Source: Bacteroidales bacterium (GTDB taxonomy: Bacteria > Bacteroidota > Bacteroidia > Bacteroidales > F082). From it: a DNA stretch of 32,727 bases. Position 1 is the stretch's first letter. Each line of letters opens with the position of its first letter. This document shows, piece after piece, positions 8,210-16,693 of this stretch. Made by a program: the position numbers and the translations under genes. Location of the stretch: contig JACCQN010000040.1 in assembly GCA_015709215.1 (NCBI GenBank), positions 1-32,727 on the forward strand, written 5' to 3'. Under the pieces are notes generated by a model. That model had not been told where the DNA came from, did not search any database, and was given only the letters and a program-made list of their open reading frames with translations.

Positions 8210-8236
8210 TGGACAGTATTTTAAAAAATTCAACCT

Positions 8237-8431
8237 ATGAATTTATCCATATTATTAGGAATGATAGGCGGATGGCAGATTTTGATCATTGTATTAGTTG
8301 TTTTGTTGCTTTTTGGCGGCAAAAAAATCCCTGAACTGATGCGCGGAATGGGGCGCGGAGTGAAGGAATTTAAGGATGGCATCAATGGTGAAGATGAAAA
8401 AAAACCCGCCAAAGAGGAAGATACCAAATAG
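8237..8431 (+). CDS. tatA: Twin-arginine translocase subunit TatA/TatE family
   Basis: 64 residues with the TatA plan: a short periplasmic N-terminus, one membrane helix (about 10-26, WQILIIVLVVLLLF), the FGGKKIPELMRGMGRGVKEFK hinge and amphipathic helix (27-47), and a short charged tail (EDEKKPAKEEDTK). TatA multimerises to let folded proteins with twin-arginine signals cross the inner membrane. The usual partner tatC is not in this window. It is a single gene with its own -7 box. Bacteroidota often keep short TatA/E proteins of this length. Confidence 0.96.
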   Translation: MNLSILLGMIGGWQILIIVLVVLLLFGGKKIPELMRGMGRGVKEFKDGINGEDEKKPAKEEDTK

Positions 8432-8553
8432 GTGATCTTGAAGAGAAACCAAATTGGTGCCAGTTGCCATTTTGTATTACCTGTATGATTTACTCAACAT
8501 CAGGTTGTTTATTATTTTTTCATTTTTTTATCATGGTTTGTCAACGGGCATCT

Positions 8554-8561
8554 TAGTTTTG
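8554..8561 (+). promoter_or_regulatory. -7 promoter box for the MltD-type gene
   Basis: TAGTTTTG, an exact TAnnTTTG match, about 32 nt before the ATG at 8594. A TTTG at 8537-8540 is too close to serve as a standard -33 element. Confidence 0.5.
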
Positions 8562-8593
8562 CACTTATTTATGTACTCAAAAACCAGGATTTT

Positions 8594-10333
8594 ATGCTCA
8601 AAAATAGCCTGATGATTATTATATTACTTGCTTTTCAATTTCATGCAAAAGCCCAATCAGAAATTGAACAGGTGTTGCATGATTCGAGCGCAGCACTCCC
8701 CGACAGCCTGATGGTTGCCGACAGTGTAATGATGCTTTCGGAAGCAGATGCAACGGCACAAAACAACGGGCAAGGTATCGTTGATGATTCTCCTATCGTA
8801 AAAATGCTCGACAGCTTATACCGTATTCACTATTTTGGTGATAGCATGATATTTACTGATTCTGCTGCTTTCGATATGTATGAGCAAAAATCGCTTGAGA
8901 CCCCAAGATTTGCAGATAGTATCTATGAACAACGTATTGCCCTGCTCAACCGCGAAACACCCATTGATCTTACTTATAACAAACATGTAAGTTCCTTTAT
9001 CGAGCTTTATACCGAGAAGAAAAGAGACCTTACAAGTCGTGTTTTGGGATTGTCGTATGTGTATTATCCTATGTTTGAGGAACTGCTCGATCGCTATGAT
9101 ATACCATTAGAAATGAAGCACCTGGCTGTAGTTGAATCGGCTTTAAATCCCACAGCCGGTTCACGAATGGGAGCCAAAGGCTTATGGCAATTTATGTATG
9201 GCACCGGGAAAGTGTACGATTTAAAAGTGACCTCGCTGGTTGATGATCGTTATGATCCATACAAAGCAACAGAAGCAGCCTGCCAGCACATGCTTGATCT
9301 TTATGCTATATACGACGACTGGCTCTTGGTGCTTGCTGCTTACAATTCTGGAGCAGGAAATGTAAACAGAGCCATTCGCAGGGCTGGCGGTTTGAAAAAT
9401 TATTGGGCTATTTGGCCTTTCCTGCCAAGAGAAACGCGTGGATATGTGCCTGCTTTTATTGCTGTAAATTATGTGATGAATTATGCTTCTGAACATTTTA
9501 TTTATCCTACTTATCCGGGCATGATAATGCACGGAACTGATACAGTAACTGTTCGTGAAGTGCTTTCATTCGATCAGATCAACGAATTACTGGGTGTTGA
9601 TATGCAGGATCTGGAGTTTTTTAATCCACAATTTAAAAAAGGAATTATTCCTGCATCAGAGGAGAATCCCTACCTGATACGCTTGCCTCTGGAATATATT
9701 GGGTCCTATTTGAATAATGAAACAGCACTTTATGCTTACAAAACACAAAAGGGAATTGAACGCGAAAAGCTGCTCGAAGAGATTAAAAAAGTAAGCGATC
9801 GAAGCTTGCATATAGTAAAAAGTGGCGAAAACCTCGGACTTATTGCGCAGAAGTATAGGGTGAGTGTTAATCAGCTTATGGCCTGGAACAATCTGCGCAG
9901 CACTATGATACGTCCAGGACAAAAACTAGTAGTTTACAGCTCCGGTGCACCTATGGCACAAGCTGGTAAAACACCTGTTATGCGTTCTGCTACTTCCAGT
10001 ACTCATGTGGTTCGTTCAGGCGAAAACCTGGGTTTGATAGCCAAAAAATACCAGTGCAGCGTCACAGATTTACGTGAATGGAATAACCTGCATGGTTCTA
10101 CAATTCATCCCGGCCAAAAATTACGGGTTTATCCACAAGCCGAAACTGCAGCTCACAATACGGAGACTGATGGTAAGTTTTTGATACACACTGTTCGCAG
10201 TGGCGACACCCTGTGGGATATTGCCCGTGAATACGATGGTGTTACTGTGGATCAGATCAGACGGTTGAACAAACTTGGGAATACGGCAAGAATAAAACCC
10301 GGACAAAAGCTAAAGATAACGCAAATTGGATAG
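8594..10333 (+). CDS. mltD: MltD-type membrane-bound lytic murein transglycosylase with three LysM repeats
   Basis: 579 residues that cleave the glycan strands of peptidoglycan with formation of 1,6-anhydro ends. There is a signal peptide (1-20, ending FHAKA). The SLT catalytic domain covers about 155-290, with catalytic Glu181 in LAVVESALNPTAGS, then GAKGLWQFM and LAAYNSGAGNVNRAI, all hallmarks of family 1 transglycosylases. Three LysM peptidoglycan-binding repeats follow at about 402-446, 470-515 and 530-577, each beginning with a V(K/R)SG(E/D) turn; the first two share SGENLGLIA. The signal peptide shows no lipobox cysteine, so it is probably periplasmic rather than lipid-anchored. It sits alone between tatA and the DUF4837 lipoprotein. 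Confidence 0.94.
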   Translation: MLKNSLMIIILLAFQFHAKAQSEIEQVLHDSSAALPDSLMVADSVMMLSEADATAQNNGQGIVDDSPIVKMLDSLYRIHYFGDSMIFTDSAAFDMYEQKSLETPRFADSIYEQRIALLNRETPIDLTYNKHVSSFIELYTEKKRDLTSRVLGLSYVYYPMFEELLDRYDIPLEMKHLAVVESALNPTAGSRMGAKGLWQFMYGTGKVYDLKVTSLVDDRYDPYKATEAACQHMLDLYAIYDDWLLVLAAYNSGAGNVNRAIRRAGGLKNYWAIWPFLPRETRGYVPAFIAVNYVMNYASEHFIYPTYPGMIMHGTDTVTVREVLSFDQINELLGVDMQDLEFFNPQFKKGIIPASEENPYLIRLPLEYIGSYLNNETALYAYKTQKGIEREKLLEEIKKVSDRSLHIVKSGENLGLIAQKYRVSVNQLMAWNNLRSTMIRPGQKLVVYSSGAPMAQAGKTPVMRSATSSTHVVRSGENLGLIAKKYQCSVTDLREWNNLHGSTIHPGQKLRVYPQAETAAHNTETDGKFLIHTVRSGDTLWDIAREYDGVTVDQIRRLNKLGNTARIKPGQKLKITQIG

Positions 10334-10359
10334 TTCTGGCAGATTCAGTCTTTCCTTAT

Positions 10360-10367
10360 TATTTTTG
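10360..10367 (+). promoter_or_regulatory. -7 promoter box before the DUF4837 gene
   Basis: TATTTTTG, an exact TAnnTTTG match. It would give an untranslated leader of about 120 nt before the ATG at 10496; no riboswitch-like fold was recognised in that leader. Confidence 0.4.
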
Positions 10368-10495
10368 TGATTTTATACCATAGTAGCGGAATAGAACGTT
10401 GTATAAATAATAAAGTTACTGTTTTTTGGAATTGTCTCCGGATTTGATAGCAGGCATCATTCGGGAGCAACTGTAATCACAAAATTCGATAAGCT

Positions 10496-11527
10496 ATGAA
10501 ACAGCTTTTTAAATGGGCCGCAGTTTTAGTCATTCTGATTCTTGTTCAGGCATGTGCACAGCCAGAAGTACGCACCGTCCGCTCGGTTGGAGCCACTTCT
10601 GAAATTCTTGTAGTGACACAAACAAAGCAACAATGGGATGGGAAAGAAGGAGAAGCGATTCGTTCCTTTTTTGGGCAGGATCAGTTTGGGCTTCCACAAA
10701 GTGAACCGCTCTATCGCATCGCCAATATTACCATTTCCAATTTATCGGATATGTTTAAAAAACACCGGAATATTTTGATAGTTGAGTACAACAAAAAACT
10801 TAAAGAACCTGTCGTAGAAATGCGCAGCAATCTTTGGGCACAGCCACAGCGAGTGTTTAAAATCACAGCACCTGATGCAGATTCATGGGTAACGGCTTTT
10901 GATGAACAAAAAGTGAGCTTTTTGAGCTTGTTTAACCAATCGGAGCGCGAACGCCTGATAAATATCTATCGCCCAACGGCTGATTACAAGGTAATCGAAG
11001 AGGTTGAGAAAACTTTTGGATTTAAGCTGCTGATACCTGAAGGCTTTTATGTTGCTAAAAATGAAGGTAATTTTATGTGGATCAGAAAAGAGCTGATAGA
11101 TTATGGGCAGGGTCTGATTCTTTATACAAGACCATACAGAGATACTGTAGATTTAAACAATTCGAGGCTCATTTATGTACGTGATTCCTTGCTCTTTCAT
11201 CATATTCCTGGTCCTGTGGAGGGTTCATTTATGTCGACCGAGAAAGAGTATGTCCTTCCTCAAAGCAAAGCCATCTCAGGCTTTAACACTTCCTATACAG
11301 TTGAAACCCGTGGACTTTGGAATGTAGTTGGAGATTTTATGGCCGGCCCATTTTTAGCCTATACAGTTGTGGATGAAACACTTGGCCGATTGATTACTGT
11401 TGAAGGTTATGTTTATGCGCCGGGTAAGGATAAGAGGGATTTTTTAAGACAGCTGGAGGCTATTTTGTACACTTTCGAATTACCTCAAAAGGAATCTGAT
11501 GGTGAGCAAACAGAGCTCGTCGAATAG
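10496..11527 (+). CDS. DUF4837 family lipoprotein
   Basis: 343 residues. It begins with a lipoprotein signal (MKQLFKWAAVLVILILVQAC, lipidated Cys at 20). The body fits the Bacteroidota-specific DUF4837 family, with an early SVGATSEILVV strand, RNILIVEYN near 90, and a central FGFKLLIPEGFYVAKNEGNFMWIRKE stretch. Two similar halves are suggested by repeated beta/alpha patterning, though I did not prove a repeat. Members are membrane-anchored proteins of unknown function. The gene converges on the beta-barrel/SPOR gene with only 15 bp between stop codons. Confidence 0.85.
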   Translation: MKQLFKWAAVLVILILVQACAQPEVRTVRSVGATSEILVVTQTKQQWDGKEGEAIRSFFGQDQFGLPQSEPLYRIANITISNLSDMFKKHRNILIVEYNKKLKEPVVEMRSNLWAQPQRVFKITAPDADSWVTAFDEQKVSFLSLFNQSERERLINIYRPTADYKVIEEVEKTFGFKLLIPEGFYVAKNEGNFMWIRKELIDYGQGLILYTRPYRDTVDLNNSRLIYVRDSLLFHHIPGPVEGSFMSTEKEYVLPQSKAISGFNTSYTVETRGLWNVVGDFMAGPFLAYTVVDETLGRLITVEGYVYAPGKDKRDFLRQLEAILYTFELPQKESDGEQTELVE

Positions 11528-11542
11528 TAAGACCTTCCTTGA

Positions 11543-12805
11543 TCAAGGTAGTTTCTGAAGCCTGTTCCCATCTTTGAAAGCAACAACAAATGCATCATAA
11601 ATGCCATTTTGCGATCGGATGATATTACGTTTGTTGGCAGCTTCATCGTAAGTAGTATAGGAGCCTATGGTATAAATATAATACCCATTAAAGGAGTTTT
11701 CTTTAATCTCATAAGCTGAAAGATTATAAGTTTTGGCCAGGTAATCTATTGATATTTTTGAACCATAACGTGCTCTGATTTGAACACGATATTCTATTCC
11801 GTAGATTGTCTGTGTCGGAACAGGTTCTTCCTCTTTCGGTTTTTCTTCAATTTCCGAAATTGTTTCGGGTTGTTCGGCAAGGGCTTGTTCGTTTAGTTCA
11901 AGTACGTCTATCACTCTGTTAAAACTATCCATTTCTTTCCTGGCCTGCTGATCTGGCTGCACAGGAGCTCTGTCATCCGGATCAACGATTAATAATTCCG
12001 GCTGATCCTCCGGAACCATTTTTATCCGTTTGCCAGAACTTGAAAAAGTATAAGATAAACCAATGGAGGTTTGATTATAAATATCATATTTAAACCCCCC
12101 AACATGATTATCGAGTTTATCGGTGTTCAATGCCCGATGAGCTGTTTCAAAATGTACAGCCCAATTTTTATCTATCTTGTAACTGAAACCTAAACCCCCC
12201 ATCAACAAACCTTCAAGTGTACGGCCTCCAATGCCTGAACCGTAACCATAACCTTGTTTTGAAATGATTTTGTTGCTGCCTAATTCGTAAACCGTTGTGT
12301 TGAAATTTACCAATCCTACTCCAATTAAGATATAAACACCCCACTTGCGCGCTGGCCGATAGCTGCTTATGAGGTTGTTGAGGTTTATGGCTGTATTAAA
12401 GTTAAACTCTATAAGATTGGCGTTAAAATACTTATTCATAGATCGGCGTGTGCCGGCCAAACCCGAATAAAGTGCCTGACCACGTAAACTGAAAACAGGG
12501 CTGATACTGCGTTCCAGCATGAGTGAACCACCAAATTTCCATTCGCTCTCATAATTCGTTACCGGATAGTACCGATATTGTCTTGTATCACCAAAAAACA
12601 ATGAAGGTCCTCCACCAAGTATAATACTCCAGGCAGGCTTGAAACTATTGTTGATGGAAACAAATTCACTCGAATTTGATTTTGCTTCATTCTTCTTTGG
12701 AGGCTTACGCGAATAGGTTGTTTGTGCAGTTGAATCAATAGAAAAAATAGCAATTACAAATAAAAATACACTACAGACAGATAATAATCGTTGGTTTCTG
12801 GTCAT
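11543..12805 (-). CDS. Outer-membrane beta-barrel protein with SPOR-like C-terminal domain
   Basis: 420 residues: a signal peptide (about 1-28), a linker, then a beta-rich region (about 55-255) with alternating aromatic strands (for example WSIILGGGPSLFFGD and AWAVHFETAHRA-like segments) typical of small outer-membrane barrels. An acidic, Pro/Gln-rich linker (about 265-330) follows, then a C-terminal domain of about 80 residues (IEYRVQIRARYG to DAFVVAFKDG) that resembles SPOR domains, which bind septal or denuded peptidoglycan. This layout would tie the outer membrane to the cell wall. The same C-terminal signature (DAFVVAF) ends the amidase at 25486-26691. It lies downstream of lysS on the same strand but behind the lysS terminator, so it is probably a separate transcript. 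Confidence 0.75.
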   Translation of the reverse strand: MTRNQRLLSVCSVFLFVIAIFSIDSTAQTTYSRKPPKKNEAKSNSSEFVSINNSFKPAWSIILGGGPSLFFGDTRQYRYYPVTNYESEWKFGGSLMLERSISPVFSLRGQALYSGLAGTRRSMNKYFNANLIEFNFNTAINLNNLISSYRPARKWGVYILIGVGLVNFNTTVYELGSNKIISKQGYGYGSGIGGRTLEGLLMGGLGFSYKIDKNWAVHFETAHRALNTDKLDNHVGGFKYDIYNQTSIGLSYTFSSSGKRIKMVPEDQPELLIVDPDDRAPVQPDQQARKEMDSFNRVIDVLELNEQALAEQPETISEIEEKPKEEEPVPTQTIYGIEYRVQIRARYGSKISIDYLAKTYNLSAYEIKENSFNGYYIYTIGSYTTYDEAANKRNIIRSQNGIYDAFVVAFKDGNRLQKLP

Positions 12806-12883
12806 TTTTTAGCAGATTACGCTTAATATAACAAGATGAGTACTAAACTGCTAAAATAGGGCAGTTTTATTGTGGCTAGTATT

Positions 12884-12927
12884 AACAAAACAAAGGGTTA
12901 TAAACATTTTACTGTTTATAACCCTTT
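12884..12927 (-). terminator. Intrinsic terminator of lysS
   Basis: A perfect 14-bp stem (12892-12905 with 12914-12927, 8-nt loop) is followed on the minus strand by TTTGTTTTG. It lies 26 bp after the lysS stop codon. Confidence 0.85.
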
Positions 12928-12952
12928 ACAATGTAGCCTTTCTGTAAATCAA

Positions 12953-14683
12953 TTAATGAGGGATTGTAGCCAGCCATTTTTCCAACTCTTCAAGCTGAAG
13001 CGCCGGTATGTCGAGTTTGTTTTTTTTGCGTAATCCGTTGAGCTTTTGTAGCAGGCCAGAGGGCTTCTCTTCTTTAAGAGCCTCAATACTGGTTATGCCA
13101 TTTGCCAATATAAGTTTTCCCCATTCTTCGGGGATACTATAACGTTTCAACTCGTTTGTGTCCAGTGCTTTTTTTATTTTTTCGGGTCGCATTTGCGGGA
13201 AGAAAAGCACTTCCTGAATGCTGGTTTGTCCCGTAAGCAACATGACCAGCCTGTCGATACCGATACCCATTCCTGAAGTTGGCGGCATACCATATTCAAG
13301 CGCCCGTAAGAAATCCTGATCAATAAACATGGCTTCGTCATCGCCGCGCTCAGAAAGCTTTAGTTGTTCCTCAAAACGTTTACGCTGATCTATGGGATCA
13401 TTAAGCTCGGTATAGGCATTTGCTATTTCTTTGCCGTTGATCATCAGCTCAAAACGCTCTGTTAAATCCGGATTATCGCGATGGCGCTTGCAAAGTGGCG
13501 ACATCTCAACGGGATAATCTGTGATAAAGGTTGGTTGTAAATAATGAGGTTCGCAGCGCTCGCCAAAAAGCTCGTCGATCAATTTGCCCTTGCCCATGCT
13601 ATCGTCCACCTCGATATCCAGTTGGCGGCAAACCGTGCGCAGGCCGGCTTCGTCCATACCCGACACATCATAGCCTGTGTGCGTTTTGATGGCTTCCAGA
13701 ATTGGCACGCGGGCAAAAGGCCTTTCAAAGTGGATGGTTTTGTCGCCTACTTTGACGGTTTTTCCACCTGTTGTTTCCATTACTACTCGTTCGATCATAG
13801 CTTCTGTGAAGTCCATCATCCAGCGGTAATCCTTATAGGCAACATAAATTTCCAAAACGGTGAACTCCGGATTATGCATGCGATCCATTCCCTCGTTGCG
13901 GAAGTCTTTTGCGAATTCATAAACACCATCAAAACCTCCAACAATCAAACGTTTCAGGTAAAGCTCATTGGCAACACGAAGGTATAACGGGATATCCAAA
14001 GCGTTGTGGTGCGTTACAAATGGCCGTGCCGCAGCTCCGCCTGGAATGGGCTGTAAAATCGGTGTTTCAACCTCCAGATAGCCATATTCGTTAAAAAAAT
14101 TGCGCATACTGTTGATTACCTTAGTACGCTTTACAAAGGTGGCTTTAACTTCTTCATTAACAATTAAATCCACATAACGCATCCGGTAGCGCTGCTCCGG
14201 ATCGGTGAAGGCATCATAAATTTTTCCATCTTTTTCTTTTACGATCGGAAGTGGCCGTAACGATTTGCTGAGCACCTTTAGTGAGGTTACATGAACTGTG
14301 ATTTCACCCATCTGCGTAGTAAACACAAATCCTTCAACGCCAATAATATCGCCTATATCCAACAGTCTCTTGAAGACAATATTGTAAAGACTTTTATCTT
14401 CATCGGGGCAAATATCATCCCGCTTGAAATACAATTGTATCCTGCCGGTACTGTCCTGTAATTCTGTAAACGAAGCGGCTCCCATTATCCGGCGGCTCAT
14501 GATGCGGCCTGCAATGCTTACCTGTTTGAACATTTCAGGATTTTCTGGAAATTTTGCCAGAATTTCTGCTGCTGAAGTGTTTATTTCGTAGGCTTCTTGC
14601 GGATAGGGATTTATACCCATTTTAATCATCTCGGCCAGCGATTGCCGCCGTACTTGTTCCTGCTCACTAAGGTTTATCGACAT
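12953..14683 (-). CDS. lysS: Lysyl-tRNA synthetase, class II (LysRS)
   Basis: 576 residues that charge tRNA-Lys with lysine. An OB-fold anticodon-binding domain covers about 52-145 ([18 protein letters not shown], then [10 protein letters not shown]). The class II core has motif 2 [14 protein letters not shown] (261-274) and motif 3 GMGIGIDRL (471-479). A C-terminal extension of about 74 residues (503-576) follows QMRPEK; such tails are common in Bacteroidota LysRS and are absent from the shorter E. coli enzyme. Transcription starts in the divergent region shared with the M49 gene, and a strong terminator follows the stop. Confidence 0.97.
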   Translation of the reverse strand: MSINLSEQEQVRRQSLAEMIKMGINPYPQEAYEINTSAAEILAKFPENPEMFKQVSIAGRIMSRRIMGAASFTELQDSTGRIQLYFKRDDICPDEDKSLYNIVFKRLLDIGDIIGVEGFVFTTQMGEITVHVTSLKVLSKSLRPLPIVKEKDGKIYDAFTDPEQRYRMRYVDLIVNEEVKATFVKRTKVINSMRNFFNEYGYLEVETPILQPIPGGAAARPFVTHHNALDIPLYLRVANELYLKRLIVGGFDGVYEFAKDFRNEGMDRMHNPEFTVLEIYVAYKDYRWMMDFTEAMIERVVMETTGGKTVKVGDKTIHFERPFARVPILEAIKTHTGYDVSGMDEAGLRTVCRQLDIEVDDSMGKGKLIDELFGERCEPHYLQPTFITDYPVEMSPLCKRHRDNPDLTERFELMINGKEIANAYTELNDPIDQRKRFEEQLKLSERGDDEAMFIDQDFLRALEYGMPPTSGMGIGIDRLVMLLTGQTSIQEVLFFPQMRPEKIKKALDTNELKRYSIPEEWGKLILANGITSIEALKEEKPSGLLQKLNGLRKKNKLDIPALQLEELEKWLATIPH

Positions 14684-14700
14684 GCATTTAAAAATTTCGG

Positions 14701-14708
14701 CAAAGATA
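14701..14708 (-). promoter_or_regulatory. -7 promoter box for lysS
   Basis: TATCTTTG on the minus strand, exact TAnnTTTG, about 18 nt upstream of the lysS ATG. Confidence 0.55.
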
Positions 14709-14892
14709 GCTAAACTGCCTTAAATCATGGTGAATGTGATTAGTGTATTATTCATTGATATAGTGAAATTTGAAGTATTTATTGTTGAATAAAGGTGTTA
14801 ATATTTTCACATAAATTTTAATATAACTGTACAATTCCCTGAAAATCTTGTAATTTCGCACAATTGATTGTTAATGTATTAAAACAATGGTT

Positions 14893-16524
14893 ATGAAGAA
14901 ATTAAGTTTTATCCTGGCAATGCTGGTTTTGCTTGCTGCTTGTGAGCAAAAACCAAAGCAAACCCAAACACAGGAAGATCCTATGGAAACATTATTAAAC
15001 AAATATGTTGAGGTGCCACTTACGGCCGACATCAGTCATTTGAGCGACAATGAAAAAGAAATGCTCCAACTGCTTTTCAAGGCGGCACAAATTATGGACG
15101 ATATTTTTTGGATGCAGAATTTTGGCGAAAAAGTACCTTTCCTTTCAGGAATTGAAAACGCCAAGGCGAGAGAATTTGCTACCATTAATTATGGCCCATG
15201 GGATGAGCTGGACAACCAAAAACCTTTTTTGGAAGGTTATGCTGAAAAACCTGCCGGAGCTCAGTTTTATCCTTTGGATATGACTGTTGAAGAGTTTGAA
15301 GCATTTGACGATCCCAACAAAACCAGCCTTTATACCCTCATTCGCAGAGATGAAAACGGCGCTTTAAAAACAGTTTGGTATCACGAAGCTTATGCCAAAG
15401 AAATAAATGAAGCTGCTGATTTACTTGATAAAGCCTCCGAACTGTCTGGAGATAAGGCTTTTGCAGAGTATTTGAAACTTCGGGCTACTGCTTTGCGCAC
15501 CGACGAGTATCTTGAAAGCGATATGGCCTGGATGGACGTCAACGACAATAATGTGGATCTGGTTATCGGACCTATTGAAAACTATACCGATGCACTCTTT
15601 GGCTACAAAGCCGCCCACGAAGCGTTTATCCTTATCAAAGATAAATTGTGGAGCGACAGGCTTTCGCATTATGCTGCATTTTTACCCGAACTGCAAACGC
15701 AATTACCTGTAGCTCAAAAATATAAAAACGAAGTGCCCGGCTCTGATGCCGATCTCAATGCCTACGATGTGGTTTATTACGCCGGTGATTGCAATATGGC
15801 CGGAAAAACCATCGCGATCAATCTTCCAAATGACGAGCGCGTTCAATTGGAAAAAGGTACCCGCAAACTTCAGCTAAAAAACAGCATGCGTGCTAAGTTT
15901 GATCAAATTCTTATGCCCATTTCCAATGTGCTGATTGCTCCCGAATTGCGCCAGCATATCAAATTTGATGCCTTCTTTAGCAATACAATGTTCCATGAAG
16001 TAGCTCATGGAATGGGTATCAAAAATACTATCGACGGAAAATCAACTGTTCGCAAGGCTTTAAAGGAACAGTTTTCATCAATTGAAGAAGCCAAAGCTGA
16101 TATATTGGGACTTTTTCTTGTTACCAAGCTCCATCAAATGGGCGAATATACCGATACCGAACTCATGGATAACTATGTAACTTTTATGGCTGGATTCTTT
16201 CGCTCGGTGCGTTTTGGCGCAGCAAGTGCACATGGTAAAGCCAATATGCTTACATTCAACTTTTTCCGCGAAGAAGGTGCTTTTATGCGTACTGAAGAGG
16301 GATATTATACCATCGATTTGGAGAAAATGATGGCAGCTGCCGAAAAACTAACCGGCATGATACTAAAGGCTCAGGGTGATGGTGATTATGAGGCTGTTAA
16401 AACATGGATTGCCAATGAAGGTGTTGTAAAATCGGAACTACAGCAGGATTTGAATCGCCTCACTAAAGCCAATATTCCGGTGGATATTTACTTCAAAATG
16501 GGGCCTGAAATGCTGGGTTTGTAA
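14893..16524 (+). CDS. M49-family (dipeptidyl-peptidase III-related) zinc peptidase lipoprotein
   Basis: 543 residues from the second of two adjacent ATGs (the first, at 14887, gives MVMKK); the second starts a good lipoprotein signal, MKKLSFILAMLVLLAAC, with Cys17 as the lipid site. It matches the shorter M49-like branch also seen fused to Nudix domains in plants. Zinc motif HEVAH is at 368-372 (Glu369 catalytic), and the second M49 motif EEAKAD is at 398-403. Family-typical blocks surround them: AGAQFYPLDMT (about 122), SDMAWMDVND, LNAYDVVYYAGD and SVRFGAASAHGKANML. Classical DPP III has the six-residue HEXXGH; here the motif is the five-residue HEXXH. It probably removes short N-terminal peptides in the periplasm. 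The S46 peptidase follows on the same strand. Confidence 0.85.
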   Translation: MKKLSFILAMLVLLAACEQKPKQTQTQEDPMETLLNKYVEVPLTADISHLSDNEKEMLQLLFKAAQIMDDIFWMQNFGEKVPFLSGIENAKAREFATINYGPWDELDNQKPFLEGYAEKPAGAQFYPLDMTVEEFEAFDDPNKTSLYTLIRRDENGALKTVWYHEAYAKEINEAADLLDKASELSGDKAFAEYLKLRATALRTDEYLESDMAWMDVNDNNVDLVIGPIENYTDALFGYKAAHEAFILIKDKLWSDRLSHYAAFLPELQTQLPVAQKYKNEVPGSDADLNAYDVVYYAGDCNMAGKTIAINLPNDERVQLEKGTRKLQLKNSMRAKFDQILMPISNVLIAPELRQHIKFDAFFSNTMFHEVAHGMGIKNTIDGKSTVRKALKEQFSSIEEAKADILGLFLVTKLHQMGEYTDTELMDNYVTFMAGFFRSVRFGAASAHGKANMLTFNFFREEGAFMRTEEGYYTIDLEKMMAAAEKLTGMILKAQGDGDYEAVKTWIANEGVVKSELQQDLNRLTKANIPVDIYFKMGPEMLGL

Positions 16525-16693
16525 GCTGTTCATTTTCGAACAACCCACTGCTCCCTGGCGAACAGAAATTCTTGATTAGTGATACATTTATTTTGTTAAT
16601 ATACTGAAAACATTTCCATTACCAAACATGGCCTGTTTTCTGTTGAATTAATTTCTTGAATAATTTTATCAAATCATTAAAACTTATACATCT

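Noticed and set aside
11537-11548. Perfect 12-bp palindrome CCTTGATCAAGG between convergent genes
   Set aside because: No loop and no T-run, so not an intrinsic terminator; it overlaps the end of the minus-strand gene and is probably chance.
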